A stretch of 64,000 nt of DNA, taken from the NCBI RefSeq assembly GCF_017312725.1, contig NZ_BOPO01000111.1, positions 62,001 through 126,000 of the forward strand, written 5' to 3'. The notes under the pieces were generated by a model. That model made no database searches. It was not told the DNA's origin and was given only the letters and a program-made list of their open reading frames with translations. The DNA comes from Actinocatenispora comari (GTDB lineage Bacteria > Actinomycetota > Actinomycetes > Mycobacteriales > Micromonosporaceae). How positions within the stretch are numbered: position 1 is the first letter of the stretch; each line of letters begins with the position of its first letter. Positions 60,558 to 64,000 of the stretch are shown here, one piece after another. The position numbers and the translations under genes are program-made.

Positions 60558-61511
60558 TTGTCCAGCAGCCGACAGCCCACCCTGGCCGGGGTGGTACCGC
60601 CGCTCGTCACCCCGCTGACCGCCGACCAGGAGATCGACACCGCCTCACTGGCTCGGCTGATCGGCCACCAGCTGGACGCCGGCGTCACCGGCGTGTTCGT
60701 CCTCGGTACCTCCGGCGAGGGCACGTTCCTCACCGACGAGGCGCGCCGCACCGTGCTCGCGGTGACCGTGGCGGAGGTGGCCGGTGCGGTGCCGGTACTG
60801 GCCGGCGCCGTCGACGCCTCCACCGCCCGCGCCGCGGCGCACGTCGGCACCGCGGTGGCGGCCGGGGTGGACGGGATCGTCGCCACCGCGCCGTTCTACG
60901 CCGCGACACACCCGGCCGAGATCGACCGGCACTTCGTCCGGCTCGCCGCGGCGGCCGGTGACCTGCCGCTGTACGCGTACGACATCCCGGCCCGGGTCGG
61001 CACCAAGCTGCCGGCCGAGCTGCTGATCGACCTCGGCCGGCGCGGCGTGCTGGCCGGTGTCAAGGACTCCAGCGGGCAGGACGGCAGCCTGCGCCGGGTG
61101 GTACTGGACCGCCGGGACGCCGGGCTGACCGGCTTCACCGTGATGACCGGCTCGGAGATCAGCGTCGACTCGGCCCTGGCGTACGGGGCGGACGGCGTCG
61201 TGCCGGGCCTCGGCAACGTCGACCCGGCCGGGTACGTGCGGCTCGCCGCGGCCGTGGCGGACGGCGACCACGACGCGGCGCGGGCCGAGCAGGACCGGCT
61301 GATCCGGCTGTTCGAGATCGTCATCGTGCCCGACCGCGGCCGGATGGGCGCCAGCTCCGCCGCGCTCGGCGCCTTCAAGGCCGCGCTGTACCTGCTCGGG
61401 GTGCTCGACTGCCCGGTGACCGCGTTCCCGTCCGTTCCGCTGGACGCGACCGAGATCGCCGGTGTCGCGGCCCTGCTGGCGCGCGCCGGTCTCGTCCCGG
61501 TCCGGCAGTAG
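60558..61511 (+). CDS. Dihydrodipicolinate synthase/N-acetylneuraminate lyase superfamily aldolase
   Basis: 317 residues, a complete class I aldolase TIM barrel. Schiff-base Lys169 in GVKDSSG, Tyr141 in YAYDIPARVG and the carboxylate-binding loop GTSGEG (50-55). The superfamily includes DapA, NanA, KdgA and KDG aldolases. Given the sialidase upstream and the GntR protein downstream, a catabolic aldolase of the NanA type (sialic acid to pyruvate plus ManNAc) is the best guess. The start is TTG at 60558 with GGGAG upstream. The downstream NanE and NanK genes are not in the window. Confidence 0.9.
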   Translation: MSSSRQPTLAGVVPPLVTPLTADQEIDTASLARLIGHQLDAGVTGVFVLGTSGEGTFLTDEARRTVLAVTVAEVAGAVPVLAGAVDASTARAAAHVGTAVAAGVDGIVATAPFYAATHPAEIDRHFVRLAAAAGDLPLYAYDIPARVGTKLPAELLIDLGRRGVLAGVKDSSGQDGSLRRVVLDRRDAGLTGFTVMTGSEISVDSALAYGADGVVPGLGNVDPAGYVRLAAAVADGDHDAARAEQDRLIRLFEIVIVPDRGRMGASSAALGAFKAALYLLGVLDCPVTAFPSVPLDATEIAGVAALLARAGLVPVRQ

Positions 61512-61575
61512 CATCGCCGTGGCGGCGCCGTCGCTTCGTGGCGGCGCGGTCACCCCGTCGTGAGGAGAACCGTCA

Positions 61576-62289
61576 GTGAGTACCGCCGCGCCGGCCGGCC
61601 GGCCCCGACGCAGCACCGGGACCCAGGAGTTCATCCGGGAGCAGATGACCTCGCTGATCCTCACCCGCGGGCTGACCGCCGGCGACCCGCTGCCGACCGA
61701 GCCGGAGCTGATGGAGTTGTTCGGTGTCGGCCGGCATCCGTTGCGGGAGGCGCTGAAGGCGCTGCAGGCGGTCGGCATCGTGGAGATCCGGCACGGCTTC
61801 GGCACCTACGTCGGGTCGGTCGGGCTGCAGTCGCTGGAGGACGGGCTCACCTTCCGGATGCGGCAGTCGATGGCCGGCGACCTGCACGAGGTACGCAACG
61901 TGCTGGAGGTGCGGGAGGCGCTGGAGGTCGGGCTGGCCGAGAAGGTGGTGGCGCACTTCGGCCGGCACGGCACCGACGAGCTGGCCGCGATCGTCGAGAG
62001 CATGCGCGCCCGCGCCGACGCCGACCAGTATTTCCCGGACGAGGACTGGGCGTTCCACCGCGCCCTGTACCAACCGCTCGGCAACGAGCTGGTGCTCGAC
62101 CTGGTCAGCGTGTTCTGGCGGGCGTTCGCCGGGGTCGACGCCCGGCTGCCGGGCCCGCGCTACACGCCGGCGGACGCGTTGCGCTGGCACCGCGACCTGC
62201 TGACCGCGCTGACCACCGGCCGGCCGGACCGGTTCGCCGCCGCGATGGCCGACCACTTCGTCGGCATCCACGCCCGCCTCGCCGACTAG
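61576..62289 (+). CDS. GntR-family regulator with FCD ligand domain (FadR subfamily)
   Basis: 237 residues. Winged helix (RGLTAGDPLPTEPELMELFG, VGRHPLREALKALQAVGIVE, IRHGFGTYV) and an all-helical FCD domain with the metal-ligand residues Asp and His in DEDWAFHRALY and LRWHRDLL. GTG at 61576 follows GAGGAG. It lies at the end of the sialidase operon and is the probable repressor binding ATGACATAG-N6-CTATGTCAT, released by a sugar acid. Confidence 0.93.
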   Translation: MSTAAPAGRPRRSTGTQEFIREQMTSLILTRGLTAGDPLPTEPELMELFGVGRHPLREALKALQAVGIVEIRHGFGTYVGSVGLQSLEDGLTFRMRQSMAGDLHEVRNVLEVREALEVGLAEKVVAHFGRHGTDELAAIVESMRARADADQYFPDEDWAFHRALYQPLGNELVLDLVSVFWRAFAGVDARLPGPRYTPADALRWHRDLLTALTTGRPDRFAAAMADHFVGIHARLAD

Positions 62290-62325
62290 CGCCCGCCGCC
62301 GGCGTGCCAGCCGCCGGAGCCCGGC

Positions 62326-62694
62326 TCAGTCGATCAGGTGCTCCCGGCCCGGCGGTGCCTGGTAAGGCTCCGGCCAGTAGTCGAGCACGGTGGCGATCCG
62401 GCCGTCCGGCGCGAAGCCGAAGAACGTGATCGCGTCCTGCGTCTCGCCGCCGATGGTGAACTCCGCCCGGCTGACCACCCGGTCGCCGTCGGCCAGCACC
62501 TCGCGCACCGCGAAACTCCAGTCGCCCGGGTACTCCCGGTTGAAGCGCAGGTATCGCTCTCGGTCGGAGATGGTCTCCCCGGTCTGCGGCAGGTCGTAGC
62601 GGACGTCGTCGGCGAGCACGGCGGCGAAGCCGGCCCAGTCGCGGGCGTCGATGCTCGCCCAGTAGCGCCGGACGGTGTCTCGGTGATCGGTCAT
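62326..62694 (-). CDS. SnoaL-like/NTF2-fold protein
   Basis: 122 residues. SnoaL_2-type cone fold: VRRYWASIDARDWAGFAAVL, ADDVRYDLPQTGETISDR and ITFFGFAPDGRIATVLDYWP. Such small proteins act as isomerases, cyclases, hydrolases or ligand carriers. The ATG at 62694 is the first that is consistent with the family start. No partner gene is evident. Confidence 0.85.
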   Translation of the reverse strand: MTDHRDTVRRYWASIDARDWAGFAAVLADDVRYDLPQTGETISDRERYLRFNREYPGDWSFAVREVLADGDRVVSRAEFTIGGETQDAITFFGFAPDGRIATVLDYWPEPYQAPPGREHLID

Positions 62695-62730
62695 GGCCGG
62701 CACCCTAGGGCAGGCCACCGACAGAACTCC

Positions 62731-62940
62731 TCAGGCCGCGGTCACCGGGGCCGGGGTCGGCGCCGTCGGCCGGCTCGGCTGGTACCAGGAGCGCAGCTCG
62801 GCGTTGCTGACCAGGTGCCGGGACAGCGTGCCGCAGGCGCACCGGACGTACACCACGACGCCCTCGGACGTGGTGTGCCGGGAGACGACCTCGCAGGTAC
62901 CCGGCTCGGGCCGGCGGCAGTACTGGCATTCGATGCTCAT
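62731..62940 (-). CDS. Small zinc-ribbon protein
   Basis: 69 residues. The N terminus reads MSIECQYCRRPEPGTCEVVS with a CxxC pair and a third Cys, followed by VRCACGTLSRHLV with a second CxC, so a zinc ribbon is likely. AAGGAA precedes the ATG. It is divergent from the LysR gene at 63057 and may be its regulated target. I do not recognise a named family. Confidence 0.75.
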   Translation of the reverse strand: MSIECQYCRRPEPGTCEVVSRHTTSEGVVVYVRCACGTLSRHLVSNAELRSWYQPSRPTAPTPAPVTAA

Positions 62941-63005
62941 GGATGTTCCTTGGAACCGAAGGGCAGGCTGTGGTTGTCCAGCCGGCTCCAACAATGGGAC
63001 GACTA

Positions 63006-63026
63006 TCGTTGAAAATCAATTAACGA
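63006..63026. promoter_or_regulatory. LysR-type box TCGTT-N11-AACGA
   Basis: A perfect 5-bp dyad with the T-N11-A geometry of LysR binding sites, in a locally AT-rich segment (63000-63040) between the small zinc-ribbon gene and the LysR gene. Confidence 0.7.
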
Positions 63027-63056
63027 GATTTGAAATGACCGTGTAGGAGAACCTTC

Positions 63057-64000
63057 ATGATCGACATTCGCCGGGTCGGGGTGCTCCGGATGATCGGCCA
63101 GCACGGCGGGGTCACCGCCGCCGCGCACGCCCTGCACCTCACCCCCTCGGCGGTATCGCAGCAGGTCAGGCAGCTTTCTCGGGAGCTGGGAGTGCCGCTG
63201 CTGGAGCCCGCCGGCCGGGGCGTAGTGCTCACCGCGGCGGCCGGCGTGCTGGTCCGGCACGCCGACCAGCTGGCCGCCGACTGGGAGCGGGTGGTGACCG
63301 AGATCTCGCAGTACGCCGACGATCCGTCCGGTGAGCTGCGTCTCTGCGGATTCCCCACCGCGATCGTCAGCCTGCTCGCCCCGGCCGCCGCGCTGCTGCG
63401 CGCCCGGTACCCGGAGATGGCGGTGCGGGTCGACGAGGCCGAGCTGGCCGAGGGGTACGACCTGGTGCTCGCCGGCGACGCCGACCTGGCCGTGGTGGTA
63501 CCGACACCGGACGCGCCGGCGGGCGTCGAGGACGCCAAGTTCGACCTGTCCCGGCTGCTGGACGAGATGCAGGACCTGCTGCTGCCCGCCGACCACCCGC
63601 TCGCCGGCCGGGACAACGTGGAGCTCGCCGAGGCGGCCGACGAGCGCTGGATCGTCGGCAACCCGGCCCGTTCGCACCAGCAGCAGCTGGTGCTGGTCGC
63701 CTGCGCCGCAGCGGGTTTCACCCCGGACATCGCGCACACCGTCACCGACTGGACCGCCGTCGCCGCGCTGGTCGGCCGCGGCCTGGGGGTGTCGCTGATC
63801 CCGCGGATGACGCACCTGCCGGCGCAGGACGCGGTGGCCCGGGTCCCGTTGCGCGGCACCCATGCGCCCCGCCGGCGCATCCTGACCTGCGTGCGCCGCG
63901 GCAGCGCGAGCCAGCCGGCGATCGAACGCGGGCTGGCCGCGCTGCGCGAGGTCGCCGGCGCCGGCGAACTGCACGGCCGCTCTGCCACCGCCGTCCCCAA
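63057..64000 (+). CDS. LysR-family regulator, 3' end beyond the window
   Basis: 314 codons are visible and no stop is reached at the window edge, so the gene is probably cut very near its end (usual length about 300). N-terminal helix-turn-helix IGQHGGVTAAAHALHLTPSA and VSQQVRQLSRELGVPLLE; effector domain from GELRLCGFPTAIVSL with LLLPADHPLAG and LGVSLIPRM. AGGAG lies seven bases before the ATG at 63057. It is divergent from the zinc-ribbon gene, with a canonical LysR box between them, so autoregulation is likely. Confidence 0.9.
   Translation, partial: MIDIRRVGVLRMIGQHGGVTAAAHALHLTPSAVSQQVRQLSRELGVPLLEPAGRGVVLTAAAGVLVRHADQLAADWERVVTEISQYADDPSGELRLCGFPTAIVSLLAPAAALLRARYPEMAVRVDEAELAEGYDLVLAGDADLAVVVPTPDAPAGVEDAKFDLSRLLDEMQDLLLPADHPLAGRDNVELAEAADERWIVGNPARSHQQQLVLVACAAAGFTPDIAHTVTDWTAVAALVGRGLGVSLIPRMTHLPAQDAVARVPLRGTHAPRRRILTCVRRGSASQPAIERGLAALREVAGAGELHGRSATAVP

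Overview
The window is about 64 kb of very GC-rich DNA with strong GC3 codon bias, frequent GTG starts and many ATGA/GTGA start-stop overlaps. It has the gene stock of a filamentous soil actinomycete: DUF397 and XRE (WhiJ-type) regulators, an ECF sigma factor with a SnoaL domain, a NB-ARC/TPR regulator, AcnA-type aconitase with DtxR/IdeR-like boxes, and CUT1 sugar transporters. A Micromonosporaceae-like host fits, but the genus cannot be read from the sequence. I see no rRNA, tRNA, CRISPR array, insertion sequence or prophage.

Layout. 0-13.4 kb: a truncated formylglycine-generating-enzyme-fold gene, a sulfotransferase, an alpha/beta hydrolase coupled to a small HTH protein with tandem operators, a siderophore-interacting protein fused in frame to a glutathione peroxidase, an M20 peptidase, a GNAT gene ending in an 18-bp repeat array, a PadR/FAD-monooxygenase pair, a cytoplasmic SBP-like protein, an ADP-ribosylglycohydrolase, a doxX gene broken by one in-frame TGA, a 29-bp tandem repeat array and a two-component system. 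13.4-26.9 kb: CPBP protease, aconitase, VOC protein, Xaa-Pro peptidase, an ABC/YhgE-Pip/TetR operon, an MFS exporter, a MerR gene trailed by a TetR remnant, a DUF2306 membrane protein and an ABC ATPase. 27-30.4 kb: a STAND regulator divergent from a secreted NlpC/P60 protein with a SapA-like tail.

30.4-39.1 kb looks like one alpha-glucan utilisation locus: a secreted GH87-type glucanase, a cytoplasmic GH13 glucosidase, two sugar permeases, a lipoprotein binding protein and a LacI repressor, all on the minus strand. 39.2-48.2 kb: a LysR/aldo-keto reductase pair, a beta-propeller protein, a PPOX-fold enzyme, a WhiJ/DUF397 cluster, DoxX with an ECF sigma factor and a lipase-like hydrolase. 48.2-51.3 kb: a three-gene flavoprotein amino-acid dehydrogenase (HcnABC-like). 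51.6-54.2 kb: asparagine synthetase plus a left-handed beta-helix protein. 54.3-62.3 kb: a secreted beta-helix protein, then a likely sialic-acid locus (binding protein and two permeases divergent from a sialidase, a NanA/DapA-type aldolase and an FCD-GntR regulator) with a perfect 24-base palindrome over the sialidase start. The window ends with a SnoaL protein, a small zinc-ribbon protein and a LysR gene cut by the window edge.

Most convergent gene pairs are separated by long GC hairpins without a T-tract. Several regulators face good operator candidates, which are listed individually.
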